IMG/VR virus record: IMGVR_UViG_3300025769_000998
Location: 1 to 21,517 of that record
DNA length: 21,517 nt
Source: a virus
Direction: 5' to 3' (one strand)
The position numbers and the translations under genes were made by a program. Shown here piece after piece: positions 1 through 7,426 of the stretch. Under the pieces are notes generated by a model that was given only the letters and a program-made list of their open reading frames with translations, searched no databases and was not told where the DNA came from. Position 1 is the first letter of the stretch; each line of letters starts with the position of its first letter.

Positions 1-1383
1 GATTATACGCCTAAACGTATAGAAGACCCCGCCAGTGGAAATTATGTAGCTATGCGAGGCATTACAGCTAAGACTATGGAAGACTTTGGCGTACAGACTT
101 ACTCTGATCGTCAGGAATATGTGTACCCCAGCGGGGGAATTAAAGTACGCAAGCTAGACGAGAAGGTATTCTACACTAAGGATGGCTTTAAGGGTGATGA
201 GCTATTCGGTATGAACCTGTTTACTGCTGGCAGCTCTAAGATGGTAACAGTTACTGAGGGTGAATTAGACGCTCTCTCAGTAGCCCAAATGCTTAAGAGC
301 CAATACACCAACCCTGTAGTATCTTTACCCTCTGCTACTCCCTCTAAGAAGCTCTGGGAGAAGTGTACAGAGTGGCTCAACAGTTTCGATAAGATTATCC
401 TATCTGTAGATAGCGACGAGGCTGGGAATGCTGTAGCTGATCGTATGGCTAAACTGTTTCCTAACAAGGTCTACCGTGTACCACACGACAAGTTCAAGGA
501 TGCTAACGAGTTCCTGACTAATAATGCAGCAGCAGAATTTAAGAGTGCTTGGTGGAATGCTAAGAAGTATACACCTGAGAATGTTCTTAATAGTACTGAG
601 GATTTCATAAGCCTATACACAGATACCCCTGAGCATCAGTATGTACCAACTGGTATTATAGCTTTAGACGATAAGATCTTGGGTTTGATGCAGGGTCACT
701 TCACAGTCATTAAAGCTCCTACAGGTATTGGTAAGACTGAGATTATGCGTTACCTAGAATACAATATGTTACAACATAACATCCCATTTGCCGCATGGCA
801 CTTGGAAGAGACTAAGCTACGATCTTTACTTGGTCTTGTGTCGTACCAGCTAAAGGATAATCTGACACGTAGAGATCTTATTGAAGAGAAACAAGCAGAG
901 GATGATGTCATACGTGCCATTAAAGAGCTAACTAAGGATGAGCTATTCTACCAGTTCTATCTAAGTGATGGTCAAGGTGCTGATGATCTATGCGACCAGA
1001 TTAGATACTTTAGTCAAGCATGTGGCTGTAAGTTTGTATTCTTTGAGCCTATCCAAGATGTAGTATCAGGTCAGTCAGAAGAGAGTAAAGAGCAGATGTT
1101 AGCTGACTTATCGGTCAGGTTATCTAAATTATCAGCGGAGTTAAACGTAGGTATCGTAACTATTGCTCACACTAACGACAATGGTGACCCTAAGTACTGT
1201 AAGATGATTGGACAACGGGCATCAGTAATACTAGACCTCTCCCGTGACAAAGAGGCAGAAGACTTACAGGAACGTAATACAACGCACATAATAGTACAGA
1301 AAAACCGTCCATGCTCAGAAGAAGGTAGGGCTGGTATGATGCGGTTCAACTCAGAAACATTTACACTACGAGAGGTTATATAA
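1..1383 (+). CDS. Primase-helicase, T7 gp4-like (5' end outside window)
   Basis: This protein makes primers and unwinds DNA at the phage fork. The reading frame is open to base 1, and the residues before the first ATG (base 52) read as ordinary coding sequence, so base 52 is probably internal and the N-terminal zinc-finger part lies upstream. Counting from that ATG, a TOPRIM region shows EGELDAL near residues 69-75, SVDSDEAG near 118-125 and DANEFL near 150. A RecA-like helicase domain follows, with Walker A APTGIGKT at 222-229, a hydrophobic Walker B-like strand in FVFFEPIQDVV, the IAHTND motif, and a C-terminal QKNRPCSEEGRAG segment. This TOPRIM-plus-helicase order is that of T7 gp4. Its stop overlaps the next start (TAATG). 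Confidence 0.93.
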   Translation, partial: DYTPKRIEDPASGNYVAMRGITAKTMEDFGVQTYSDRQEYVYPSGGIKVRKLDEKVFYTKDGFKGDELFGMNLFTAGSSKMVTVTEGELDALSVAQMLKSQYTNPVVSLPSATPSKKLWEKCTEWLNSFDKIILSVDSDEAGNAVADRMAKLFPNKVYRVPHDKFKDANEFLTNNAAAEFKSAWWNAKKYTPENVLNSTEDFISLYTDTPEHQYVPTGIIALDDKILGLMQGHFTVIKAPTGIGKTEIMRYLEYNMLQHNIPFAAWHLEETKLRSLLGLVSYQLKDNLTRRDLIEEKQAEDDVIRAIKELTKDELFYQFYLSDGQGADDLCDQIRYFSQACGCKFVFFEPIQDVVSGQSEESKEQMLADLSVRLSKLSAELNVGIVTIAHTNDNGDPKYCKMIGQRASVILDLSRDKEAEDLQERNTTHIIVQKNRPCSEEGRAGMMRFNSETFTLREVI

Positions 1384-1859
1384 TGAAAAACTCGCAGTCA
1401 GTTTATGAAGGTACAGAGGCAGAAAAACTATTTCGTAAGTTACGTGGAGATAACTTTGTTCGTAGAGCAACCAGAGAAGAGGATATGAATGAACACTGGG
1501 ATGTACTTGATTCTGAATTTGGACGGGTAGATGTTAAAGCCGCTAAACGTAAATTTAGAAGTGGCCCAGTTGACTATACAATTTGGTGGGAACTAAAGAC
1601 TGTTAAACGTCCACCAAACTGGAAATCAAAATCTGGATGGGGTGTACCAAATGAGGTTGACAGGTTAATTGCAGTACGTGCAGAGGACGCATTCTATCTA
1701 GTGAACCCAAGTGATATAATAAAGCCACTAAGAGAGAAATGCACTGAATACTATAGGGGTGATTTTGGTTTACATAGTAGGCCAGATAGGGGCGATTTAA
1801 TGACCATATTACCTCTAAGTTTCATAGTTGAAAACAGTGTTGGAAAGGTTAGAACTTAA
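1383..1859 (+). CDS. Small PD-(D/E)XK nuclease-like protein
   Basis: A 158-residue protein of unproven function. What is visible fits a minimal PD-(D/E)XK nuclease core: E12/E14 in an N-terminal helix, then H38-W-D40, then D50-V-K52 (a D...DxK pattern), and a later WWELKTV strand. Two basic stretches (RRATR and KAAKRKFR) could contact DNA. It lies between helicase and polymerase, overlapping both neighbours by one base (TAATG), so it is probably translated with them and may act on replication or recombination intermediates. The catalytic reading comes from motif spacing only; it could instead be a structural or inactive member of the fold. Confidence 0.6.
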   Translation: MKNSQSVYEGTEAEKLFRKLRGDNFVRRATREEDMNEHWDVLDSEFGRVDVKAAKRKFRSGPVDYTIWWELKTVKRPPNWKSKSGWGVPNEVDRLIAVRAEDAFYLVNPSDIIKPLREKCTEYYRGDFGLHSRPDRGDLMTILPLSFIVENSVGKVRT

Positions 1860-3697
1860 TGCCAGTATTTGATATAGAAACAGATGGACTAGATAGCACT
1901 AAGATTCATGTAATCTCTTGGATGGATGACCAAGGAAATGTGCAACACACACATGACTATGTAGCTATGCGTATCTTCCTTGAGGAAGCACCAATCCTGA
2001 TAGGACATAACATTGTAAGGTTCGACATCCCCGCAGTGGAAAAGGTGCTAGGCGTTAAGATTACAGCAAAGCTAGTGGATACGTTAGCTCTGTCTTGGTA
2101 TCTAAACCATAGTCGGAGCTTAGGTGATCACAATTTAGCATCCTATGGTGAGGAGTATGGGGTACCTAAGCCTAAAGTAGAGGATTGGGTGGGCTTAACA
2201 CCAGAGGAGTATGCTCACAGGTGTAATGAGGACGTTAAGATCAACGCTAGACTATGGCGTGACTTGGACATCAAACTTAAGAAGCTATACCCTGATGAGG
2301 ATGAGAAGTGGCGTTTCACTGACTACCTTACTTTCAAGATGCAGTGTGCAGCGGAGCAAGAGGCTCTACAGTGGAAATTAGATGTAACCAAAGCTAAGGG
2401 GCATCTAGCGGAATGGGAAGCTATGAAGGCTGAGAAGATTGAGCAATTAGCCGATGCTATGCCTAAGCGTGTCCTTACTAAGGTACAACAAAGACCAAAG
2501 GTAATGTACAAGAAGGATGGTGAGCTATCTTCACATGGCGAAAGGTTTGAGGAACTACGCAAAGAATATAAGCAGCCAGAAGGTGTACAGTCCTTTGTCG
2601 TTAAGACAGGTGAAGAACGGGCTAATCCTAATTCACCCCCTCAAGTAAAGGATTGGCTGTATTCTATCGGGTGGAACCCAAGTACCTTCAAGTTTGAAAG
2701 GGGCAGTGATGGCGAAGAGAAACAAATACCACAGGTACGAAAGGATGGAGAACTATGCCCGTCAGTCAGAAGATTGGCCTCTGTCGACCCTGCTGTGGTC
2801 ATCCTTGATGGGCTTTCTGTTCTCAGCCATCGTATTTCTGTTCTTAAAGGCATGGTTGATGCAGAGCGTGATGGATACGTGCAAGCAACAATCGCAGGAT
2901 TTACCAACACAATGCGCTTCCGTCATGCAAAACCCCTAGTCAATCTACCCTCAGTGGAAAAGCCCTATGGCGCTGAGATACGTGGGTGTCTGACTGCACC
3001 TGATGGCTACACTTTATGTGGGGCTGACATGACTAGCTTAGAGGACACAACCAAGCGTCACTACATGAAACCACTAGATCCTGATTATGTAGCTGAGATG
3101 AGTAAAGAGGGCTTTGACCCACACTTAGACTTAGCTAAACATGCTGGTGTTATCACACAAGATGACATCAACAAACATAACTCAGGGGAACGTAGCTTGA
3201 AGTCACTACGCAAGAACTACAAGGTAGTGAACTACAGTGCTACATATGGCGTAGGAGCGCCTAAGCTGGCCCGTGAGACAGGTATGAGTGTCAAAGAGGC
3301 TAAGACCCTTCTGGAAGCCTTCTGGTCACGTAACTGGTCAGTAACTAAGGTAGCTGACAGCCTACGCACTAGAGAGTTATTTGGCAGCATGTGGGTGCAG
3401 AATCCAGTATCTAAGTTCTGGTACAGCTTACGAAGTGAGAAAGACCGCTTCAGTACACTTAACCAAAGTACAGGTGTCTACTGCTTTGATAACTGGGTTA
3501 AGGGTTGTCGTGAGAAGGGTATCAAGACCATTGGTCAGTTCCACGACGAAATTATAGCTTTAGTAAAGAAAGGTGATGAAATGGAGACAAAAATAAATAT
3601 GGAGTACTCTATACAAGATCTCAACAAACAACTGAATCTAAACATAGACTTAGGGATTGACGCTCAATTCGGAAGTACATATGCCGATATACATTAG
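1859..3697 (+). CDS. DNA polymerase, family A, T7-like, with 3'-5' exonuclease
   Basis: This is the replicative phage polymerase, 612 residues against about 704 for T7 gp5. The proofreading exonuclease comes first: FDIET with D5 and E7, GHN...FD at 49-56, and a third motif ending in D125. The polymerase domain has motif A with D390 and E395 (ADMTSLE). Motif B is R451-x3-K455-x7-Y463-G464 and motif C is H562-D563-E564. Tyr459 sits at the position of E. coli Pol I Phe762 and T7 Tyr526. The ATG overlaps the preceding stop, and GGAAAGG lies upstream. Primase-helicase, SSB, exonuclease and resolvase genes around it form a T7-style replication set. An out-of-frame ORF at 2709-2939 is described separately. 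Confidence 0.96.
   Translation: MPVFDIETDGLDSTKIHVISWMDDQGNVQHTHDYVAMRIFLEEAPILIGHNIVRFDIPAVEKVLGVKITAKLVDTLALSWYLNHSRSLGDHNLASYGEEYGVPKPKVEDWVGLTPEEYAHRCNEDVKINARLWRDLDIKLKKLYPDEDEKWRFTDYLTFKMQCAAEQEALQWKLDVTKAKGHLAEWEAMKAEKIEQLADAMPKRVLTKVQQRPKVMYKKDGELSSHGERFEELRKEYKQPEGVQSFVVKTGEERANPNSPPQVKDWLYSIGWNPSTFKFERGSDGEEKQIPQVRKDGELCPSVRRLASVDPAVVILDGLSVLSHRISVLKGMVDAERDGYVQATIAGFTNTMRFRHAKPLVNLPSVEKPYGAEIRGCLTAPDGYTLCGADMTSLEDTTKRHYMKPLDPDYVAEMSKEGFDPHLDLAKHAGVITQDDINKHNSGERSLKSLRKNYKVVNYSATYGVGAPKLARETGMSVKEAKTLLEAFWSRNWSVTKVADSLRTRELFGSMWVQNPVSKFWYSLRSEKDRFSTLNQSTGVYCFDNWVKGCREKGIKTIGQFHDEIIALVKKGDEMETKINMEYSIQDLNKQLNLNIDLGIDAQFGSTYADIH
2709..2939 (+). other. Candidate nested out-of-frame gene: small membrane protein (unproven)
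   Basis: Inside the polymerase gene, in another frame, an ATG at 2709 begins a 76-codon ORF. It is preceded by AAGGGG at 2698-2703 with a 5-base spacer, a good ribosome binding site. The predicted protein has a basic N-terminus (MAKRNKYHRYER), one strong hydrophobic segment at about residues 27-50, and a polar tail with two cysteines. This layout is that of an N-in, single-pass membrane protein. Out-of-frame ORFs can look hydrophobic by chance, and the host frame is clearly polymerase, so this stays a candidate. In-frame TTG at 2694 is a less likely start. Confidence 0.3.
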
Positions 3698-3781
3698 TAA
3701 AAATATTTATATCTTATAGGGTATAAAAATCTTATATGGGTCTATATAGTATATTACCAGCCTTAACGAAAGGAACTCGAT
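3698..3781 (+). promoter_or_regulatory. AT-rich gap with an imperfect direct repeat before the SSB gene
   Basis: This 84-base stretch is by far the largest non-coding gap in the right-going block, whose other junctions overlap or touch. It is strongly AT-rich. It contains ATCTTATAGGGT (3711-3722) and ATCTTATATGGGT (3729-3741), an imperfect direct repeat with a period of about 18 bases, followed by TCTATATAGTATATT. A clear Shine-Dalgarno AAAGGA (3769-3774) serves the SSB gene at 3782. It probably holds a promoter or regulator site that separates expression of SSB and later genes from the polymerase operon. I could not fit a convincing -35/-10 pair. Confidence 0.45.
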
Positions 3782-4285
3782 ATGGGTAAGAAAGTTTACG
3801 TAGATTGTGAGTTAGAGTGGACAAAGTTACGTCCAGAAGACCGTGACATGGGTCCAAATGATGGATCAGATATGGCTAAGAACTTTGATGCTAAGAAGGG
3901 TATTTATGTTGTAAACTGTATCATTGATGAAAGCACTAAATCTAAGATGGTTGCCGATGGTATCCCAAACAAGGGGTTACAGGCTCAACTCTTCAAGACT
4001 AATAAAGAGGGTAAGCAATTCTATAAGGCTACTCGACCTCACTTTAATCCTAAGTTCAAGAATCAAGATACAGGGGAGCAAGGTGTTGAAATGGGACCAC
4101 CCGTTATGCTCAAGATGGTAGATGGAGAGTATCTACCTTGGGATTGGGAGAGTGACGGTCTTATAGGTAATGGTACTAAAGCCACTGTTAAGTTTGATGT
4201 GTGGGACAATAAGATTACTACGCTAGAGAAGGTTTGTGTTACTGAGCATGTAGCTTATGAAGCAAGTGAAGAGGCAGTTTTTTAA
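3782..4285 (+). CDS. Single-stranded DNA-binding protein, T7 gp2.5-like
   Basis: A 167-residue protein that coats single-stranded DNA during replication and recombination. The N-terminal region (MGKKVYV), the central GLQAQLFK and FYKATRPHFNPKF stretches, and the later GNGTKATVKFDVW strand match the layout of phage gp2.5-type OB-fold proteins. The C-terminus ends EASEEAVF: an acidic tail closed by phenylalanine. In T7 gp2.5 the acidic tail and last Phe contact the polymerase and helicase, so the feature supports the call. AAAGGA lies seven bases before the ATG. The stop overlaps the next start. Confidence 0.85.
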   Translation: MGKKVYVDCELEWTKLRPEDRDMGPNDGSDMAKNFDAKKGIYVVNCIIDESTKSKMVADGIPNKGLQAQLFKTNKEGKQFYKATRPHFNPKFKNQDTGEQGVEMGPPVMLKMVDGEYLPWDWESDGLIGNGTKATVKFDVWDNKITTLEKVCVTEHVAYEASEEAVF

Positions 4286-4479
4286 TGGAAAACTCAAATG
4301 AGCTTACTATTTCATACAAAGATGAGTTTGGCACGGTTACTGTTGTAAGGCATGATGTAGAAGATTTATATAGCCTATCTCATGCTTATACTGATGCTAC
4401 TAAAGCTATAGGTTTTTCTTATGTTGAATCGGTAGGATTTGAGAAGGATGATGGCAAGATGGTGTTTGGAGACTTCTAA
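4285..4479 (+). CDS. Hypothetical small acidic protein
   Basis: A 64-residue acidic protein that I do not recognise. It begins MENSNELTISYKDEFG and ends KMVFGDF, has no membrane segment or cysteine, and probably forms a small mixed alpha/beta fold. It is joined by TAATG to SSB upstream and by TAATG to the exonuclease downstream, so it is almost certainly translated. Its place between two replication genes hints at an accessory role in replication, but nothing in the residues shows which one. Confidence 0.7.
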   Translation: MENSNELTISYKDEFGTVTVVRHDVEDLYSLSHAYTDATKAIGFSYVESVGFEKDDGKMVFGDF

Positions 4480-5192
4480 TGGGTAAGCGTAAGGTTCTGA
4501 TCGACGGTGACATTGTGGCCTATCGGTCAGCCTTTGCTACTCAAGACTTGTTCCCAAAGGATGCAGAAGAGAAAGCTGAGATCCTTCTTGACTACATCTT
4601 AGAAGAAACACTGGAGTTCCCTACCCCAGATCAATACGAGATCTATCTTACGGGGTCAGGGAACTTTCGACATCAAATAGCAAAGTCATACGAGTATAAA
4701 GGTAACCGTAAGTCAGCAGAGAAACCTATACACCTGTACCATATCCGACAATACATGGTAGATAAGTTTGATGCTATAGTGAGTGAAGGAGAAGAAGCTG
4801 ATGACCTTATAGCAATAGAAGCAACAAGACTTGGACCTGATACTGTCGTTGCCTCAATAGACAAAGATATGTTACAGATACCTTGTCACCACTTTAACTT
4901 TGGTAAGAATGAGTGGAAAACAGTAGATGACTGGGCAGGACTACAGTTCTTCTACAACCAGATCTTAACAGGCGATAGGGCTGACAACATAATTGGTTTA
5001 TATCGTGTGGGGCCAGTTAAAGCTACAAAGATGTTAAGTGAGGCTAAGACTGAAAAGGACTTGTGGGAAGCCTGTGTTAAAGCCTATGACGGTGATGTAG
5101 ATAGGGTAATAGAGAATGCTAGACTACTATGGCTTAGACGTAAAGAGGGCGAGATATGGCAACCACCAGTGAACGTAGAAGACACGCAATAA
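4479..5192 (+). CDS. 5'-3' exonuclease (T7 gp6/FEN-like)
   Basis: A 237-residue metal-dependent nuclease of the FEN/PIN type, which in T7-like phages removes RNA primers and degrades host DNA. The active-site acids are in place: D9/D11 in LIDGDIVAYR, E107-D108-D109 in EEADDLIA, D128/D130 in SIDKDML, and D166/D169 in LTGDRADN. The last is followed by a GLYRVGPVKATKML helix-hairpin-like DNA-binding turn. YKGNRK at 73-78 is the conserved basic patch. Its 3' end overlaps the resolvase gene by 37 bases. Confidence 0.9.
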   Translation: MGKRKVLIDGDIVAYRSAFATQDLFPKDAEEKAEILLDYILEETLEFPTPDQYEIYLTGSGNFRHQIAKSYEYKGNRKSAEKPIHLYHIRQYMVDKFDAIVSEGEEADDLIAIEATRLGPDTVVASIDKDMLQIPCHHFNFGKNEWKTVDDWAGLQFFYNQILTGDRADNIIGLYRVGPVKATKMLSEAKTEKDLWEACVKAYDGDVDRVIENARLLWLRRKEGEIWQPPVNVEDTQ

Positions 5193-5557
5193 AGAATGGC
5201 TACAGATCTGGTTTAGAGGATGACATAGCTAAGGATCTTAAGGACAGGGGTGTAGAGTTTGAATATGAGAAGTTAAAGGTACGGTGGCAGCTTCTTGAGA
5301 ACAAGACTTACACTCCTGACTTTAAACTGCCTAATGGTATTATCATAGAATCTAAAGGTAGGTTTGTACAAGCTGACCGTAAGAAGCACTTAATCATACA
5401 AGATCAGCATCCATTTCTTGACATAAGGTTTGTCTTTTCTAATTCTAAGGCTAAGTTATACAAAGGTGCAAAGAGTACATATGGGGATTGGTGCAATAAG
5501 CATGGGTTCTTGTACGCAGATAAAAGGATACCCGACGAGTGGCTAACACAATCCTGA
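5156..5557 (+). CDS. Endonuclease I, Holliday-junction resolvase (T7 gp3-like)
   Basis: A 133-residue resolvase that cuts four-way junctions and branched DNA. The match to T7 gp3 is close along its length: GYRSGLED, YTPDF, IIESKG, DRKKHL, LDIRFVFS, KLYKG and DEWL occur in order. The active-site residues are E21, D55, E65 and K67, nearly the numbering of T7 (E20, D55, E65, K67). The ATG at 5156 has AGAGGG upstream and lies inside the exonuclease gene. The two nuclease genes are therefore coupled. The product probably helps resolve replicative concatemers and digest host DNA. Confidence 0.93.
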   Translation: MATTSERRRHAIKNGYRSGLEDDIAKDLKDRGVEFEYEKLKVRWQLLENKTYTPDFKLPNGIIIESKGRFVQADRKKHLIIQDQHPFLDIRFVFSNSKAKLYKGAKSTYGDWCNKHGFLYADKRIPDEWLTQS

Positions 5558-5784
5558 TTAAAGTCCATCGTGTTCTTGATGGCCCCTATGAAGATGAAGA
5601 TGGTAATTACTGGTTAAACTGTAGAGTAGAAGATCCCCAAGAAAGGAACCCAAGTAAGGTTATGTTCGATGAAGAGATCCCGTTTGTCTCCTTTGATGCA
5701 GCCTACGAGTTTCAGAGTCACTTCTACAGATCAATCGAACCCATACTAATAGAATTTGAAATGGATACCCGATATGACAGCTAA
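5539..5784 (+). CDS. Hypothetical 81-aa protein, related to the ORF at 11569-11739
   Basis: A small acidic protein of unknown function that begins with GTG at 5539, inside the resolvase gene, with AAAAGGA about ten bases upstream. I prefer this start because the N-terminal part (ILIKVHRVLDGPY) lines up with the other family member in this window. Shared features are GP, a W, CRV, PS, EE and the C-terminal block FDAAYEFQSHF (FDAAHEFESQW in the relative). This copy has about 20 extra C-terminal residues. No membrane segment or known catalytic motif is visible. Confidence 0.7.
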   Translation: MANTILIKVHRVLDGPYEDEDGNYWLNCRVEDPQERNPSKVMFDEEIPFVSFDAAYEFQSHFYRSIEPILIEFEMDTRYDS

Positions 5785-6550
5785 GACAGCAGTAGTATTC
5801 TCATGTGCTCACTCAGACCCCTCGACGGGAAATGAGCGTTTCGACTGGCTAGGGGAATTAATCTATGAGGTAAATCCTACCTACATAATTGACTTAGGTG
5901 ATGGTGCTGATATGCGCTCCCTTAACACCTTTGACACACGTTACCCAGAGGCTATCGTAAGTCAGAACTACGAACAGGACATCAACTGCTACAATGAGGC
6001 AATGGATCGTCTACGGAAGAAACCTAGCGAAAGAAAGTATAAGCGCCCATATTGGATTGGCTTTGAGGGGAACCATGAGAATAGAATCAAAAAAGCTATC
6101 GCACACGACCCAAGATTACAGGGAGACAAGTACGGGATTTCCTTCGGGCATCTTCAAACAGACCACTGGTTCGACGAATACCACGAATACACTAATAGCG
6201 CCCCCGCTATCGCTGACTATGATGGCGTTTCTTATGCTCACTTCTTTAGTAGTGGTAATTATGGTACAGCTATGTCTGGTTTACATCACGCTAATAGCCT
6301 ACTCGCCAATCGTAATCACAGTTCTACTTGTGGGCATAGCCATAAACGTGATCTTAAGTTTAAAGATGGCGCACACCCTAATGGGATTATCGGTTTGGTT
6401 GCGGGTTGCTACAAAGGCTCAGAAGAAACGTGGGCTGGACAGGCAAATAGAGATTGGTGGAAAGGTTGTGTAATCAAGCGTGAGATTAGCAACGGTATCT
6501 ATGAGCCTGAGTTTGTATCACTTAAGAGGTTAAAAGAATTGTATGGGTAA
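5774..6550 (+). CDS. Calcineurin-like metallophosphoesterase
   Basis: A 258-residue protein with the metallophosphoesterase layout: S-C11-A-H13 (normally DxH), LGDGAD with D43, GNHEN at 99-103, YAHF at 154-157 and CGHSHKRD at 186-193 (the GHxH motif). Such enzymes hydrolyse phosphodiesters or phosphomonoesters with two metals; phage members may act on nucleotides, DNA ends or other substrates. The substrate here cannot be read. The first metal-binding Asp appears to be Cys11, which is unusual. I chose ATG 5774, just before the first strand, over an in-frame TTG at 5756; it overlaps the upstream gene by 11 bases. The next gene overlaps its end by 8. Confidence 0.8.
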   Translation: MTAKTAVVFSCAHSDPSTGNERFDWLGELIYEVNPTYIIDLGDGADMRSLNTFDTRYPEAIVSQNYEQDINCYNEAMDRLRKKPSERKYKRPYWIGFEGNHENRIKKAIAHDPRLQGDKYGISFGHLQTDHWFDEYHEYTNSAPAIADYDGVSYAHFFSSGNYGTAMSGLHHANSLLANRNHSSTCGHSHKRDLKFKDGAHPNGIIGLVAGCYKGSEETWAGQANRDWWKGCVIKREISNGIYEPEFVSLKRLKELYG

Positions 6551-7091
6551 GCGTAGTGACTTTGAGAGGATACCAAGAGATTACTACCCTACACCAATAG
6601 AAGCTGTTGAACCTCTTATAGCCCATTTACCATATGAGAAGTTTGACTATGTAGAGCCTTGTGCTGGTGACGGTAGACTGATACACCACATACACGAACT
6701 AACAGATGGTCTAGGGGAATGTTTATACGCCTGTGACATAGAGCCTAGACACCCAGACATCAAGCAAATGGATGCTCTGGAAATAAGTTTTGGTAGTCAG
6801 TATAAGGTTCTTGATCTCTGTATTACTAACCCACCGTGGGAAAGAAAGTTCTTACATGCTTTCATAGATCACTGGACGGAGATATGCCCAACTTGGTTGT
6901 TGTTTGATGCTGATTGGGCGCACACTAAACAGTCTGCTGCACTTATGACTTATTGTACAAAGATCGTAAGTATAGGTAGAGTTAAATGGATTGAAGGTAG
7001 CAAGATGACAGGTAAAGACAACTGCGCTTGGTACTTGTTCGATAAAGACAACAGAAACGCACACACAGAATTTTATGGAAGGTTGATGTAA
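6543..7091 (+). CDS. SAM-dependent DNA methyltransferase-like protein
   Basis: A 182-residue class I methyltransferase-like protein. VEPCAGDGRL (37-46) is the SAM-binding glycine motif, CDIEP (64-68) gives the acidic residue at the end of strand 2, and TNPPW (95-99) is the NPP(Y/F/W) catalytic motif of N6-adenine or N4-cytosine methylases. The N-terminal YYPTPIEAVEPLI is also typical of phage adenine methylases. It is short, with no obvious separate target recognition domain, and no restriction enzyme partner is adjacent. It may protect phage DNA or act on another substrate. ATGGGTAA overlaps the preceding stop. Confidence 0.75.
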   Translation: MGKRSDFERIPRDYYPTPIEAVEPLIAHLPYEKFDYVEPCAGDGRLIHHIHELTDGLGECLYACDIEPRHPDIKQMDALEISFGSQYKVLDLCITNPPWERKFLHAFIDHWTEICPTWLLFDADWAHTKQSAALMTYCTKIVSIGRVKWIEGSKMTGKDNCAWYLFDKDNRNAHTEFYGRLM

Positions 7092-7426
7092 TGCTTACAG
7101 CGAAAGATATGAAAGACATGATTGATATGTACTCACAGTTTGTAGAAGACAAGATGATTACTAAGGGTCGGGAGCGTCTGATTGAGAATGCCCTTGGATT
7201 GACTGGCGAAGCTGGTGAGGTATCAGAGAAGATTAAGAAACTATTTCGTGACAACAGAATTGATGATGATGCAGTCTTAAGAGAATTAGGTGACGTACTG
7301 TTCTATACTGTAGCTCTATCTAATATCTTTGGTGGCAGCTTGATTAAGATCATTGAGTTGAACATGGAGAAGCTAAACGAGCGTGTAAAGAATGGTACAC
7401 TACAAGGATCAGGTGACAACCGATGA
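7091..7426 (+). CDS. MazG-type NTP pyrophosphohydrolase
   Basis: A 111-residue all-alpha protein with the MazG metal-binding pattern: E40-A-G-E43 in GLTGEAGEVSEKIKK and E65-L-G-D68 in ELGDVLFY. MazG-type enzymes hydrolyse NTPs or dNTPs to the monophosphate plus pyrophosphate. Marine phage copies have been proposed to clean the nucleotide pool or to alter the host stringent response. The length fits a single MazG domain. GGAAGG precedes the start, which overlaps the methyltransferase stop (TAATG). It leads a nucleotide-metabolism run with RNR, glutaredoxin and the DUF3310 protein. Confidence 0.88.
   Translation: MLTAKDMKDMIDMYSQFVEDKMITKGRERLIENALGLTGEAGEVSEKIKKLFRDNRIDDDAVLRELGDVLFYTVALSNIFGGSLIKIIELNMEKLNERVKNGTLQGSGDNR

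Noticed and set aside
52-1383. ATG at base 52 as the true start of the primase-helicase
   Set aside because: The frame is open to base 1 with coding-like residues, and the usual N-terminal domain is missing, so the true start is probably upstream of the window.
3698-3781. A sigma-70 promoter with defined -35 and -10 boxes
   Set aside because: Many TATA-like hexamers occur by AT-richness, but none has a good -35 box at 16-18 bases; only a general regulatory call is justified.
5994-6473. Long (159-codon) hydrophobic-rich ORF in another frame of the phosphoesterase gene
   Set aside because: The overlapping frame has intact phosphoesterase motifs, the ORF has no good ribosome site, and its composition looks like a frame shadow.
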